Part shown: positions 14,082 through 27,900 of the stretch, one piece after another
Numbering within the stretch: position 1 is the first letter of the stretch
How the letters are laid out: each line of letters begins with the position of its first letter
Assembly: GCA_947683625.1 (NCBI GenBank)
Contig: CANTUR010000145.1
Coordinates: 3,365,501 to 3,429,500 of the forward strand
Source of the DNA: Mallotus nudiflorus
Lineage: Eukaryota > Streptophyta > Magnoliopsida > Malpighiales > Euphorbiaceae
Length of the DNA: 64,000 nt
Reading direction: 5' to 3'
Program-made: the position numbers and the translations under genes
The notes under the pieces: generated by a model
Seen by the model: only the letters and a program-made list of their open reading frames with translations
Told to the model about the DNA's origin: nothing
Databases searched by the model: none

Positions 14082-14714
14082 GTACTGATCCCTCATCAGA
14101 TCCTCTACATATCTGCCAAGTCGAAGGAACTCTCTGGTGTAGTCCTCAACAGATCTATCACCTCGGAATATACTCATCAGCCGAAGTCTGTAGCTCATAC
14201 GAAGTGGTTCTGGGCAGAATCTCCTCATAAATCGCTCTTTGAACTGTGCCTATGTCATGGTAGTCATATAAGGCTGAATCATTTGAATGAACCAGTCCAG
14301 GGCTAGTCATTCTACTGACAGCTCTACAATCATAATTTGCTAGTACTTGGTGTGAGCAATCCGAGTCCTCGTCTCGATCACATAAAGGAAATCCAATGGA
14401 TTAGAAGTCCCATCGAAGGCTATATGACCAACTCTGGTGTAAAATAGTGTTGCCTCAAGGTCAGACATACCTTGTTGATAGACAGACTAAATCGACAGTG
14501 CAACTGGAGGTGTAAGAGCATCCTCATACTCAGGCTCTATAGGTTCCTCATCCTATAGCTCTCTCTGTCTACGGTGACCTGCCGCTCCTCAAGGCCTACC
14601 TCTGCCACGACCTCTGCGCTTAGCTAGCAGCTCATAAAGTAAAACCTCATCCTGAAAGGACTCATCATCCTCAGCCTCAACAACCGATGGAGCGACACGT
14701 GCTCACCTCCTCAT
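14082..14714 (-). pseudogene. Element G gag N-terminal part, decayed
   Basis: The minus strand from an ATG at 14712-14714 reads the family Gag start: MRR, then a stop where relatives have Arg, then ARVAP. The acidic and Arg/Gly-rich segments follow, then the capsid-like region up to the D-QY position where LTR H inserted. CGA-to-TGA-type changes and other substitutions break the frame. The reading continues at 8585. Confidence 0.85.
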
Positions 14715-14877
14715 TCTGAAAAGATAAATAAAAGGATTCAGACAAAACAGACAACTAATGGTAATGCAAAAAACTAAATCAAGGAATACTTATCAAAGAC
14801 ATACTCGAACCTAATTAACTGCAGTAGTTTCAAAGAAAACACAACTCGATAACCTAGGTCCACATCTCTAAACCTAG

Positions 14878-14889
14878 GCTCTGATACCA
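14878..14889 (-). other. Primer-binding site of element G (initiator-Met tRNA)
   Basis: The minus strand reads TGGTATCAGAGC, the usual plant complement to the 3' end of initiator tRNA-Met, a few bases inside the LTR end at 14894. It is still perfect although the element is decayed. Confidence 0.85.
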
Positions 14890-14893
14890 ACTT

Positions 14894-16738
14894 TGTCAAT
14901 ACCTAAAACTAGGAGTCATGACCGGCACTAGGGAATGGGAATTCTTTTAAATTTGGAACCCGTGGTAAGCCTTAAAAAAATAAAAGCATGCAATAAATAA
15001 ATATGCATCATAATTAAAAATCTCAAATCAATATAATAAAATAAAATTTTTTCATATCATATCATGAAATATATTAGTACAATATTCAGATAAAACATCT
15101 GAATTAAAATCACATACAGTGAATGTAAAACAACACTCACTAATGATACAAATTATAACTACTACAATTTTCTAGAGTATAATATAAAATAATTAAGTAG
15201 ATAATTTACATAATAAAGTTGGGGCGGAAGAAGTCCAACGAATGGGTCTACTGCTAAAGTCTGAAAAAGAAGACTCTCCTGTAAAATATCAACTAAGGGG
15301 AGTCAGACCTCACTGAGTGAATTGTTATAATATATATACATGCATTTACTATATGTCAAATGCAAACAGTCATCAATATATATAATAAATATATACAAGC
15401 ATATACACACAGATGATGAAAATCACTTTATATATAAATACTGAAAAACACCAATTTATGAAAGATCAAATAGAACCCTATTTAGTCACAACCTCGATCA
15501 ACAATAATATCACTCTTGCCATACAAGCTCACTCAATTCCAAATAAATTCACTTATTCCATATGGGCAGTAGACTGGCCCCGAGACACTAAGTCAATCGA
15601 GCTCCACCAATCTGACTGTTAGTGTGATTGGCCCCTAGACACTTGGTCAACCGAGCTCCAACAATCACACTATCAATCACATCACATCTCAATCAAATTA
15701 ATCATATCATTCTCAATCAAATCATAATAACCACAATTAATTCTCACTCAACCCTAATCTATCACACCGGTATGTACACGGTCCTAGTGTTGCCCACTAG
15801 GTAGCACGTTCTATCGATATCCTTCATTTAGAATAAATCATACATTCAAAAAATAAATAATGCATAATATCATTCATAATAGTAAAATAAACCATATATA
15901 TACTAAAAATAAACCTAAAATAAACTAAGTATATTACAAGTGTATATATGTAAAATAAATTCAAATGAATCATGAAATATACTAAAAATAAACCAATAGT
16001 ATACTATAAACATGCTAGGTTTAAATCAATAATTAAACATGCATTTATTTAGAAGTATATCAAAAATATACCTAAAATATACTAATCATTTAATAAAACA
16101 ATTATACATAATTATACATTTTAAATATGTATTTCTAAAACATACAACCTAAGCACAATGTATATATAAAATAACAACTCACAGGTGTGCGCTCCTCGAG
16201 ATTGGTCTGATGAGCCCAGTCCCTAAGCCTCGATCACGATACAACTAAATAAATCAATTAAATACAAAAATCAGAATAAATCTAACTTAACTTCTAAAGA
16301 CTCGATCTAAGATAACAGAACACAGAATTGACCCAATGTCACATTTTACGAGAATTCTACCAAAAATTCGGCAGAACCTCCTCTGTAAAATGGACATCTC
16401 TCTACTAAAAAATAGAGCCGGTCTTGCAAGAAAACACACTTCTAATACCAGAATCCACACAACCCTCGGTTGGGACCCCAAACTACGAAATTCCTAACCG
16501 AAGTCCACAATTCAACACAAATCCAAATAATTCAATAAAATATATTAAAAATCAATAATTACCATAAATACCCTCAAAACATAAAAATATAGCATATTTA
16601 ACATTAAAATACCAAAATTATTATTTTCTCAATAATTACGTAAAAATCACGAAATAATAATATAATATTATTAAAATCCAATTTTCTCGATAATTCAAAT
16701 AAATTAATAAAAATTCACTTTAAAAATTCAAATAACTT
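14894..16738 (-). mobile_element. Element G 5' LTR, segment 1
   Basis: The LTR ends (minus strand) GGTATTGACA next to the primer site, so this is the 5' LTR of G. It contains the hairpin blocks in the family order: GAGGTCTGA (about 15245-15325), tandem hairpins (about 15565-15675), CACTAGG (about 15780-15810), exon-like block (about 16180-16250), and the antisense of the CTCTACTC block (about 16340-16440). It breaks off near 16738, where truncated LTR I begins. The boundary is approximate because both sides are AT-rich. Confidence 0.8.
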
Positions 16739-19313
16739 AAACAACACTCTGGCCATACAGGCTCACTTATTCCAAATATATCCACTTAATCCAATTGGAC
16801 AGTAGACTGGCCCCGAGACACTAAGTCAACCGAGCTCCAGCAGTCTGACTGCCAGTGTGATTGGCCCCGAGACACTTGGTCAACCGAGCTCCAGCAATCA
16901 CAGCCCAAACCACATCTCACATATCGATAATCATAATCAAATCAATATCCACAAATAAGTTAGTAATATAGCCTAAAGCTATAGGCGTACCGGTACGTAC
17001 TCGGTCCTAGTGCTGCCCACTAGGTAGCACGTTCTATTGATATCCTTCATTAATAAATAATAAAACATTCATTCACAAATACATGATGCATGAATTTAAA
17101 TAAATCAACAATATAAACCATATATATACTGGAAATATACCAAACATAAACCAGGTATATTTTGAGTATATATATGTCAAATAAATCCAATCAAAATCAT
17201 AAATTAAACTAAAAATATATTTAAAAACATTTTAAATATATTTTATTAACAAAACATGTATATAATTTATTATATACCAAAAATATACTTGAATATAAAT
17301 CACATTGTTTATGCATATTCAGTCAAAATAAAACATGCATTTTCTAAATCATGCATCCTAAGCATATATATATAGTATAGTAACTCACCTAATGCGCTCC
17401 ACGAGACAGGTCCGACGGGCCTGGTCCACTAGCCCTCGGTCTCGGCGTAACTAAACAAGCAATAAATAACCGACATTAGAATAAACCTAACAGAAATCCT
17501 AGAATTCAATCTAGAGTATTAAATACAGAATCGAAAATTAGGGTTCGACTGGATATCACGTTTTACGAGAATTCTACCGAAAATCCGGCAGAACCTCCCC
17601 TGTAAAATGGACATCTCTCTACTCAAAAGAGTAGAGCCGACCCTGCAAAGAAACACACTTCGAAAAACGAGCTCAACACAATCAAAATCCCACGGTCGGA
17701 CTCCAAACTACAGTCCACCGACCGGGGTCCACAAACACAGAATGATTCCAGATATAACAAAAATATCTTTAAATCACAGAAATACATTTTATAAATAAAA
17801 ATTACATAATTGACCTTGAAACACTATAAAAACCGATTAAAACTCATTTTATTAGAAAAACCGTATATTATATATATAATTGAAAATAATTCCCGAAAAA
17901 TAGTTTTAATTAGTTAAAAATACCAAATATTTTATAGAAATCATTTTTATACCTTAAATAAATATTAAAACCAATTAAATTACATTTTTAGACAATTTAG
18001 GGTGAAATTACCAAAATACCCCTATATATATAAATATACTTAAATTACTTCAAAAATTCACTAAAAATCATAAAATTATCCAAAATTAATTTTCTCAACA
18101 TATTTATCAATAATATCAATAATTAAACTCAATTATCCAATTAAATTTCAAATAAAAACACATTTAACCTAATTTTCCCAAAATCACCTAAACTTCAATA
18201 ATTAAAAATAAATACTTAGAAATTCATAAAAATTCCAAATAAATTCCTATAATTCATTTCAACACCCAATTCAACCATAAACTCCAATTTCATAATTTAA
18301 ATAATTAATTTCCGAAAATTAGAAAATAATATTAAAATATTCAAAAATACCCAAAAATCCAAAAAATCTCCAAAAATTCTACAAAAATTCACACATGAAG
18401 ATTAAGCTACTAGGAACAACATTTTTGAAGGAATTAAGCATGAATCAATCAAGAACAATTCGAAAAAAATCGAAAACCCTAATAGGCCGAATTTGACAAA
18501 TCGAAAACTAAGCAATTCTAGACCATTTTAGCTCAAACCAAAGCTAGAATAACACTCATCAGAGCTCAAGGAGAAGAAAGAGACCGGCGGTGTCGAAAAC
18601 GGTGGCCGGAATCGGCGTGATCGACGGTGAGTTGATTTTCAGCTTCTCCGGCCAAAATCACTCTCCCGACGCCGGAAACGGCCTCCACAGGCGGCGAAAC
18701 TGGTCGGGGAAGATGGTGGCACACCCACGGTGAAGGAACAGCACGGCAGGCGCTCGGAACGGCGAGGAACGGTCGGAGAAGAAAGGAAGGAGTCGGGGGC
18801 AATATGGTAATTTTGCGAACTTTTTGATTTTTCATGTATATATGTATATATATATACTTTATACTTTATATTAAAATAATATTAAATTAAACACATCAAA
18901 TATACACCACACACATAAAAATATTAATATTTTAATAATTTTTACCAAATAAAATTAATTAAATAACAATTAAAACAATTAAATACTAAATAAAATATTA
19001 GGGAAATAATAAACCCTAATTAAATAAATATACACACACAGTCTTTATTTAATAATTTAAAAATATGTATGAGTTCATGCAAACCCGTAAATACATTTAA
19101 AATAATTAATAATACATTGTTTACGTGGAAATTTCCCCGAAAATGAAAGTCCCGGGAAAATTTTACGTAAAACACTGTATATAAAACACATTAATTAAAA
19201 TAGGTTTTAAATACATATTAACTCGTAAAAATATCACATATATATTCAAAATTATTGACACTGCATATCCCGGTACAGTGTAAAAATATTTTTTAAAAAC
19301 ACGGGATATTACA
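16739..19313 (-). mobile_element. Truncated LTR I, inside element G 5' LTR
   Basis: A minus-strand LTR with an intact start (plus-strand CGGGATATTACA ending at 19313) whose 3' third is missing: it begins abruptly in the block before the tandem hairpins. At the same junction G's own LTR lacks about 1 kb that is present in its partner (roughly 1-880 plus a little more). One deletion running from G's LTR into I explains both losses. No target duplication can be recovered. Confidence 0.8.
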
Positions 19314-19798
19314 TTTATAATATTATAATAATATAATATTAAATTTACACCACATAAATAAAGTATCTCATACACACATATATAATATTACACACACATA
19401 AAAAATAATAAACCCTAATTATATATGTGTGTATATATATATAATAACACATAAAATAACCATGCAAATAATGTAGTTTAACAAAATAATAATAATAATA
19501 ATAATAATAATAAACAATATCATTTAAATAATAAAATAATACTCAAATTTAAGTCAATCAATAAAATAATATTAGTACTTAAATAATATTACTAAAATAA
19601 TTCTTTTCAAAGTAGTAAATATAATGTAAATTAATTGTCTAAAATAATAAGTTTTGAGATAAATATTTACGTAGAAAATTATAATTAAACATAAAAAAAT
19701 AAATATTAACCACAAAATAATCAAATATAACTTTTGAATTTATTAACACTACATATCTCATTAAATATTAAAATAATTTAAAAACTAGGGTTATTACA
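19314..19798 (-). mobile_element. Element G 5' LTR, segment 2 (LTR start)
   Basis: This matches 880-1356 closely along its length. It ends CTAGGGTTATTACA, minus-strand start TGTAATAACCC. A GTGTCAGC integrase sequence of element F follows immediately, so this is the right outer edge of G. Confidence 0.87.
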
Positions 19799-20924
19799 GT
19801 GTCAGCAGGTGAAAGCTGAACATCAGAAGCCTTCTCGGAAGCTTTAGCCACTTCTTATTCCTAAGTAGAAATGGGAGAGAATTGCTATGGATTTTGTGGT
19901 TGGTTTACCTCATTCTAAGGATGGATACGATTTTATTTGGGTGAATATGGACAAGTTGACAAAATCTGCTCATTTTTTGCCTGTGAAGCCACTTATTCTG
20001 TAGCTAGATTGGTGAAGATGTATGTTAAGCATATTGTGTGCCTTCATGGAGTACCTATGTCCATTATATCAGATAGAGGTTCAGTGTTTACCTCTCATTT
20101 TTGGCAGAAGTTGTAGGAAGTAATAGGCATTATGCTTGATTTCAGTATTGCTTTTCATCCTCAGACAAATGGTCAATCTGAGAGGACGATCCAAACACTT
20201 AAAGATATATTGAGGATGTGTGTTTTGGATCTGAGAGGTAGCTGGGATGATCATTTTCCACTTGTGGAGTTTGCATATATTAATAAATACCATAGCAGTA
20301 TTGGGATGGCACCATATGAGGCTTTGTATAGAAGGAAGTGTAGATCCCCTCTAAGTTAGGGTTGGGGAGAGAGCATTGACTGGACCTGAGATGGTTTAGG
20401 ATGTCGCTAAAAAGGTTACTGTGATTAAGAGGAGACTAGAGACCACAGTTAGTAAACAGAAGAGCTATGCAGATCTGAGACACAGAGATATGGAGTTCCA
20501 AGTTTGAGACTATGTGTTTCTGAAAGTGTCTCATATGAAGGGTGTGATGAGATTTGACAAGAAGGGTAAGCTAGCATCGAGGTATATTGGACCATTCAAG
20601 ATTCTGGAGAGAGTGGGCACGGTTGTATATCGGTTGGCTTTACCCCCAAGTTTGTCTCAAGTGCATCCAATGTTCCATATCTCAATGCTGAGGAAGTATA
20701 TTTTAGACCCTTCACACATGTTGTAGCCTGATAGTATGGAAGTGAATGAAGACTTGACGTTTGAGGAGGAACCTATTGCAATTGTAGATTATCAAGCTCA
20801 TCAGTTGCATTCAAAGCAGATTCCGATGGTCAAGGTGTTGTGGCAAAGCAACAACGTGGAGGAGCACACTTGGAAGACTAAAGCAGAGATGCAAGCTTTT
20901 TATCCTTATCTTTTTCCTCGATGA
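19799..20924 (+). pseudogene. Element F pol 3' part (integrase to chromodomain), decayed
   Basis: Plus-strand reading starts inside the integrase zinc finger (CQQVKAEHQKPS), where G inserted. It runs through the integrase core (MDFVVGLPHS; HPQTNGQSERT with the catalytic Glu), the GPF module (RYIGPFKILE), and a chromodomain (VKVLWQSNNVEEHTW), to a stop at 20922-20924. Several in-frame stops and frameshifts divide it into short ORFs (20132-20359, 20514-20726, 20736-20924). The 5' part of F lies left of the window, beyond G. Confidence 0.88.
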
Positions 20925-20970
20925 CTCTTGTTTCCATTCTTTTCTTTGAATTAGAAGACGAATTCTTATA

Positions 20971-20980
20971 AGAAGGGGAA
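20971..20980 (+). other. Polypurine tract of element F
   Basis: AGAAGGGGAA lies 2 bases before the LTR start (TGTAAAAACCC at 20983), as expected for the plus-strand primer of an LTR element. Confidence 0.75.
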
Positions 20981-20982
20981 CT

Positions 20983-21194
20983 TGTAAAAACCCTGAATTT
21001 TAAATTAAATAATATTATTTTGAGATATGCAGTATTAATAATTTTATATTTTATTGTACATTATTATTGTTAAATTGCTATTAATATTTACGTATATTAT
21101 TTTGAGGAATTATTTATGTAAAAATAATTATTTTACGTGAGATTATTATTATAATTATTTTATTATTATTATTATTATCATTATTATTATTATT

Positions 21195-21227
<33 letters not shown>

Positions 21228-24081
21228 ACTATTATCATTTTTATTATTATTTTTTTAACTTAAAGGGAGGGCAATTTGGTAAGTTCACATAAAAAAATAC
21301 AAAAAAGTCAAAAATCGAGTCAACAAGGCCATTTCTTCTTCTTCTTCTTCTTCTTCTTCTTCTTCTTCTTCTTCTTCATCTCCTACTCACACTCGGCCAC
21401 CAACCAACAACCACTGTCTGGACCGGCCTGCCCTCTACCACCATTTGTCGTCAAGCTTGGATGTACCCAGCAGCCACCCGCCGCCGCCACCACGGTCCAT
21501 CGCCACCTACATCGCCAGATTTGCAGAGAAATCGAAACTTGGACGCCAACAAGATTCTGGCCACCATTTGACGTCAGACTGGTCTCTTTTGAACCACTAA
21601 GCTCTGGTGAGTTCATTTCTAAGTTCCTTTTTAGCTCTAAACCTCTAGATTTTTAAATATCTCCAATTTTTAGTTTATGTGTTTTTGGGTTTCTGATTTT
21701 TTTGAACTTGATTTAGGTTGATTCAAGAAAATTTTCTTAAGAAATGTTGTTTGTTGTAGCTTATGCTTCTCAAATATATTTTTTGTGAATTTTTTTGAAT
21801 TAATTTGAATTTTCATTAATTTTTTATTCTTTTAATATTAAATATTAAATTATTGATAATTATGTTAATTAATTATTTTTAATGAAAATTTAATTAAATT
21901 AATGTTTATTATGTGAGATAATAATTTTAGAATATTTGAAATAATTTTTGGTGAATTTATATAATTTTTAGGAATATTAATTACATTATGTATATTTTGA
22001 ATTATTGGGTTAATTGTGTAATTTTATGAAAATTATAGTTAAATAATATGTTTTAAATGGTTTTATAATTATATAGGGTATTAAAATGATTTTTATAAAT
22101 TATTTACTATTTTTCTCTAATTAATACTAATTTTCAAAAATTATATTCAAATAATATATTATTTACTATTTTGGTGATTAAATGGGTTTTTAATTATTTT
22201 TAGTATATATTTAGGCCATTTAAGCTATATGAGTATATTAAAATGAATTTTACTATTTTATGTGTAATTATTGAAAATTTGGATTTTTAATAATATTATA
22301 TTATTATTTGAGATTTTTATTTAATAATTGTGAAAATAATGGTATTTGGTGTTTTATTGTTTAAATATATTATATTTTGGTATTTTAATGATATTTATGG
22401 AATTTATTGATTTTTAATATATTTATTATATTAAATGTATTTTTAGTGAATTTGTGAACCTCAGTTAGGAATTGTGCAGTTCAGGGTCCCCAACCAGAGA
22501 TGTTGAGTGTTTTGTATTAGAAGTGCATTTTTCTTGTAGAATCAACTCTACTTTTTAGTAGAAAGATGTCTGTTTTACAAATGAGGTATGCCGAATTTTT
22601 GGTAGAATTCTCATAAAACGTGACGTCGGGTCAATTTTGAGTTTCTGTGTTTTGTCTGAGTTTCGTACTCCTAGATTGAGTCTCTTTAGAAGTATAAGCT
22701 AGATTTATTCTGATCGTTATTATTATTTTATTTTCTAGTTGCATCGAGACTAATGCCTATTGGACCAGGTCAATCTCGTAGAGCGCAGCATTATGAGTTA
22801 TTATCTTATATATATATCACATATAGGATGCATGATTTAGAATATTCATGTTTTAATATGTATTTATTCATGAATTGTTTTATTAAATGTTTTAGTATAT
22901 GTTAGGTATATTTTTAGTATCTTTTTGGTATATTTCACTATAAATGCATGATATATTTTCATATACACTTAATATATTTTTAGTATATTCATGGTTTACA
23001 TTCGGTATATTTATGGTTGATTTTGAATTTATTTAGCATATATATACTTGAAATATACTTAATATATTTTAGGTATATTTATGGTATATATATGGTTTAT
23101 TTCACTGCTATGAATGTTATTATGTTTAAATATGCATTATTTATTTTTCCATATGTATATTGAATTTTATTTGAAGGATGTCAATAGAACGTGCTACCTA
23201 GTGGGCAGCACTAGGACTGTATACGTATCGATGCAATAGATTTAAGATTGAGTTGTGAATCACTTGAGGTGATATATGATTGATTGATTCTTTTGAGATT
23301 GATATGATTGAATAGTGTGGTTGTTGAAGCTCGGTTGACCTAGTGTCTTGAGACCAATCACACTGACAGTCAGACTGCTAAAGCTCGGTTGACTTAATGT
23401 CTTAAGGCCAGTCTACTGTCCAAAATGGAAATAAGATAAATAATTTGGAATTAAGTGAGCTTGTATGGCTAAAGAGGTATTACTGATTGAGGTTGCGTAT
23501 AATTAGGGTTCTATTTGATCTTTCACTAAAATAAATGTTTTTTTAGCATTTGTTATATATAAAGTGATTTCAACATCTGTGTGAAATGTCTGTATATATT
23601 ATTATATATACTGATAATTGATTGCATATGACATTAGGAGGTGCATGTCTATATAATATAATAATTCACTTAGTGAGGTCTGACTCCTCTCAATTGTTGA
23701 TTTTACAAGAGATTTTTCTTCCTTAGACCTCAGTAGTAGGCCCATCCGTCGGATTTCTTCAACCCCAGCTAGTGTATGTAAATTACATACCTGATTTTTA
23801 TTATACTCTAGAAAACTGCAATAGTATCAGTAGTAGTTGTATTTTTTATCTGTAGAATGGTTTTAATATCAGAGACCTTTCTCTTAATATTGTAGGCGAA
23901 TATTTATATTTTATGATATGACATAAGTATTTATTTTTATATTGATTTAAGATTTTATTCTAGTGCATATTTTATTTGTTTGTTGCATGCTTTTATTCTT
24001 TTAAGGCTTGCTACGGGTTCCAGATTATCAAGAATTTTCATTTTTTAGCGCCGGTCATAACTCTCAGTTTGGGTTGTGACA
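20983..24081 (+). mobile_element. Element F 3' LTR
   Basis: A 3099-bp LTR from TGTAAAAACCC to GGGTTGTGACA. It carries ATT and TTG trinucleotide runs (about 21150-21230) and a TTC run (about 21337-21377) just before a GC-rich leader with a CTCTGGTGAGTT donor-like end (about 21600). The hairpin, exon-like and tandem-hairpin blocks follow (22530-22640, 22735-22800, 23310-23420). Divergence from the younger LTRs is obvious by eye. Confidence 0.9.
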
Positions 24082-24150
<69 letters not shown>

Positions 24151-24347
24151 AATACTATTAACCTTAATACATTTAAGTATTAAAAATTTCTACATAAAAT
24201 TAATTATTTTACATAAACAATCTCTTAAAATAAAATATATAAATAATATTAGCAATTAGCAATAATATAATACAAATAAAATTTAAAATTATTAACACTG
24301 CATATTTCAAAATAATATTATTTTTTTTAAAATACTGGGTCATTACA
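24082..24347 (-). mobile_element. LTR fragment J with AAT microsatellite
   Basis: Minus-strand LTR start: the plus strand ends CTGGGTCATTACA, i.e. TGTAATGACCC reversed. Only about 266 bp remain before F's 3' LTR. The first ~65 bp are an AAT run, the same kind and at the same LTR offset as the ATT run in F. F therefore appears to have inserted in J's microsatellite; the rest of J would lie left of the window. Confidence 0.7.
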
Positions 24348-24905
24348 ATTTAGGACACGACTCGACCAAAAATTAATAATTCAGGACCGACCTGATGTTA
24401 AGTTTTACGAGAATTCTATCAAAAATTCAGTAAAATCTCCTCAGTAAAATGAATATCTTTCTACTAAAAGTAGAGTCAATTCTGCACGCAAACACACTTC
24501 AATTATTCACAAATACTCAAACTTTTCAGGTTGGGCCTCCGAACTACAATAATTGTCCAACCGAAAACCAATATACTCAAAATAAATAATAAAATATTAA
24601 AAATTAAAAATTACTGAAATTCATAAAAATTAATAAAATACCACAATTCAATTTATTTAAATAATAAAAACATCAAAGATATTTATTTTTAAAATAAGTA
24701 ATAAAATTCCAAAAATAATTAAATAATATTCATAAAAATCCATTTTTTTCAAATATTTAAAATTAAATAGCATAAGTTACAATTAATTATTTAAATTTCC
24801 CAATTATATAATAAAAATACCTAAAAACTTATTTAAGCTTTAAAATAATTATTCAAATTATTATTCAAATATATTTTCAAAAATTACCATTAATTAGCTC
24901 AAAAT
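24348..24905 (-). mobile_element. LTR fragment E, segment 1
   Basis: Minus-strand middle portion of an old LTR. It contains the decayed antisense of the CGTTTTAC/CTCTACTC hairpin block (24390-24500) and AT-rich body sequence. It is cut by solo LTR D at 24906 and resumes at 59626. J is inserted at its left side. Confidence 0.72.
24901..24905. repeat. Target-site duplication of solo LTR D (left copy)
   Basis: AAAAT here is repeated at 59626-59630, 34.7 kb away, immediately after the far end of D. The perfect match ties the two D halves together across the nested insertion. Confidence 0.85.
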
Positions 24906-27900
24906 TGTAATATCCCGAATTTTTAAATATTTTTATATTGCATCGGGATATGCAGTATTAATAATTTTTGTATATATATTTATGATATTTTATGAGTTTG
25001 TTATTTTTTTAAAGCTAATTTTAATTATTTTATATTATTTTAAGTACTTTACGTAAAAATTTCCTGAAAATTATATTTTCGGGGAAATTGACAAGTAAAT
25101 AAATTAATACTATTTATTTTGACTAGTTTTATGAATTTGCATGAACTCATATATAATTTTAAAGTGCTAAAATAAAATTTATATATGTGTATTTGTTTAA
25201 ATTAATTAGAACTTAATTAATTTCCTTAATTTTATTATTTAATTTTTGTATTAATTAATTTTAAGTTTATAAATTATTAAATATATTAAAATATTTGTGT
25301 GGTGAGTATTATTTATGTGTGGGAATATATATATTACTATAATAGTGTAGACATATATATATATACATATATACATAATTTTTTTTATCAAAAAACCAAA
25401 ACTTCCCTTTATTTACAGTTTTGCCCCTCCTTCATCTTCTTCCTCCCAAAACGTTTTCTTCCATTTCCAACCACTTTCAAGCTGGTTTTCTTGTTGTTAT
25501 TATGCCCCTCAGCCTTCCTCCTCCACATCTAGCCATTTCCACCACCTGAAACACTCTTTTCCGATGAGTTTTCGCCGGATTTTCTTCAAAGAGTCAAAAA
25601 TCAACTTAGCTCCGACCAAGCACTTTTCGGCCACCAAATTTGATGCCGTTGGTCTCTATCTTCTCCTTCAGCTCTGTTAAGTGTCATTCCAAGCTTTTTT
25701 TCACTTGATTTGGTCTATAATTACTTAGGCTTCAATTTCTTCAAATCAGCTATTTTGGATTTCGAATTTTTTTTAGCTTTAATTTGATTGATTCATGAAA
25801 ACTTACTTCACAAAATTTGTTCCTTGAAGGTTAATCTCCATGATTTAATTTTTTTAGAATTTTTGGAATTTATTTTAATTTTTGTGAATTTTTGATTATT
25901 TTATTATTATTTTCTAATTTCCGAAAATTAATTAATTAAATTATGAAATTGTGTTTTATGGTGATTATAGCAGTTTAAATGAATTATAGAAATTTATTTG
26001 TAATTTTTGTGAATTTTTATGTATTTATTGGGAATTTATTAAGTTTATGTAATTTTGAAAAATAGGGTTAATTATGTGTTTAATTGAAATAAATTGGTAA
26101 ATTGAGTATATTTATTGATATTATTGAATTATATGTTGAGAAATTAATTTTTGAGTAATTATATAATTTTTGGTGAATTTTTGAACATTTATAGTGAATA
26201 TATATATAGGGGTATTTTGGTAATTTTATACTAAATTGGTTAAAAATGTAATTAAATTGGTTTTAATAGTTATTTAGGGCATAAAAATGATTTCTGCAAA
26301 TTTTCAGTATTTTTAACTAATTAAAACTATTTTTCGTAAATTATTTTCAAATTATATATAATATACTATTTTTCTAAATAAATGAGTTTTTATTGATTTT
26401 TAGTATGTTTTAGGGTTAATTACGTAATTTAGATTTATAAAATGTATTTTTATTATATAAGGGCATTTTCGGTATTTTATAAATATTCTGTGAATTGTGA
26501 ACCTCGGTCGGTGAATTGTAGTTTGGAGTCCGACCGAGGAATTTTGATTGTAATCCTGTGTTTATTCCGAAGTGTATTTCTTTGCAGGACCGGCTCTACT
26601 CTTTGAGTACAGAGATGTCCGTTTTACAGGGGAGGTTCTGTCGAATTTTCGATAGAATTCTCGTAAAACGTGATGTCCGGTCAAATTCCTATTCTAAATC
26701 TATGTCTAAAATTCTAGATCGAGTCTTTAAAATTTTCGTTAAATTTATTCTGATTTCATGTTGTCATTTGTTTGTCTAGTTGCGCCGAGACCGAGGCCTA
26801 ACGGATCAGGCCCGTCGAGTTTATCTCGTGAAGCGCTAACATGTGAGTTATTATACTGTATATATATGCACTGCATATAAGGTGCATTATTTAGAATTTT
26901 TTATTTTCATTGTATGTTTTAAAAAATGATTTAAATTATAATATTTTTGGTATATCTAGGGTTGCATTCTTATATATATGCATATTAAATAATTATGCAT
27001 GTTAAGTTTGATATATGCACATTAAACAATTAGGTTTAGGTTTAATACATTTGAGTAAAATACACATGTTTTAAAATGTACACTTAGACATAATTATTTT
27101 ATTAAATGATTAGTATACCTTAGGTATAGTTTTAGTAGATTTTAGGTTTATTCTTAAATAATTGCATGCTAAATTATAAACCTACACTCAAATTATATTT
27201 AAGTTTATTTTTGGTATATTTTTGATTTATTTCCAAATAAATAAATGTTTTATTATTAAATTAAACCTAGCACATTAGTGGTATATTTAGGGTTTATTTT
27301 TGATATATGCATGCTAGATAATTAGGTTTATTTTTAGTATATTTGTGAATATATGTTAAACGCAAACACGTATTTAAATGAATATTTATAAATAAATGTT
27401 TTATTAAATGATTTGTGTACTTAGGGTATATCTTTTGCATATTTAAGTATATTTTTAAGATAATGCATGTTATATTATTGTTACCCATTTAAATTATTTT
27501 TAACTATATTAATGATTTATCTTTAATTTATTTCGTATTTTATTTGACACACACATATATATATACCTGAAATATACTAGGTATATTTTAGGTATATTTT
27601 TAGTATATATATATATGGTTGGTTTTACTATTATGAATATTGTTCTACATTAATTATTTTCCGAATGAATGATTTATTCTAAGTGAAGGATATCAATAGA
27701 ACGTGCTACCTAGTGGGCAGCACTAGAACCGTGTACGTACCAGTACGATAGATAAGGATTGAGTAAAAGTTAAAATTGGGTGATTATAATTGATTTAATT
27801 GATTTGACTAAGATTAATGGTATGTTAGATAGTGTGATTGCGGGACCAATCACACTAATAGTCAGACTGTTGAAGCTCGGTTGACTTAGTGTCTCGGGGC

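Noticed and set aside
21276..21656. 126-codon ORF with a long Phe run
   Set aside because: Product of the TTC microsatellite and leader in F's LTR; not conserved in other LTRs.
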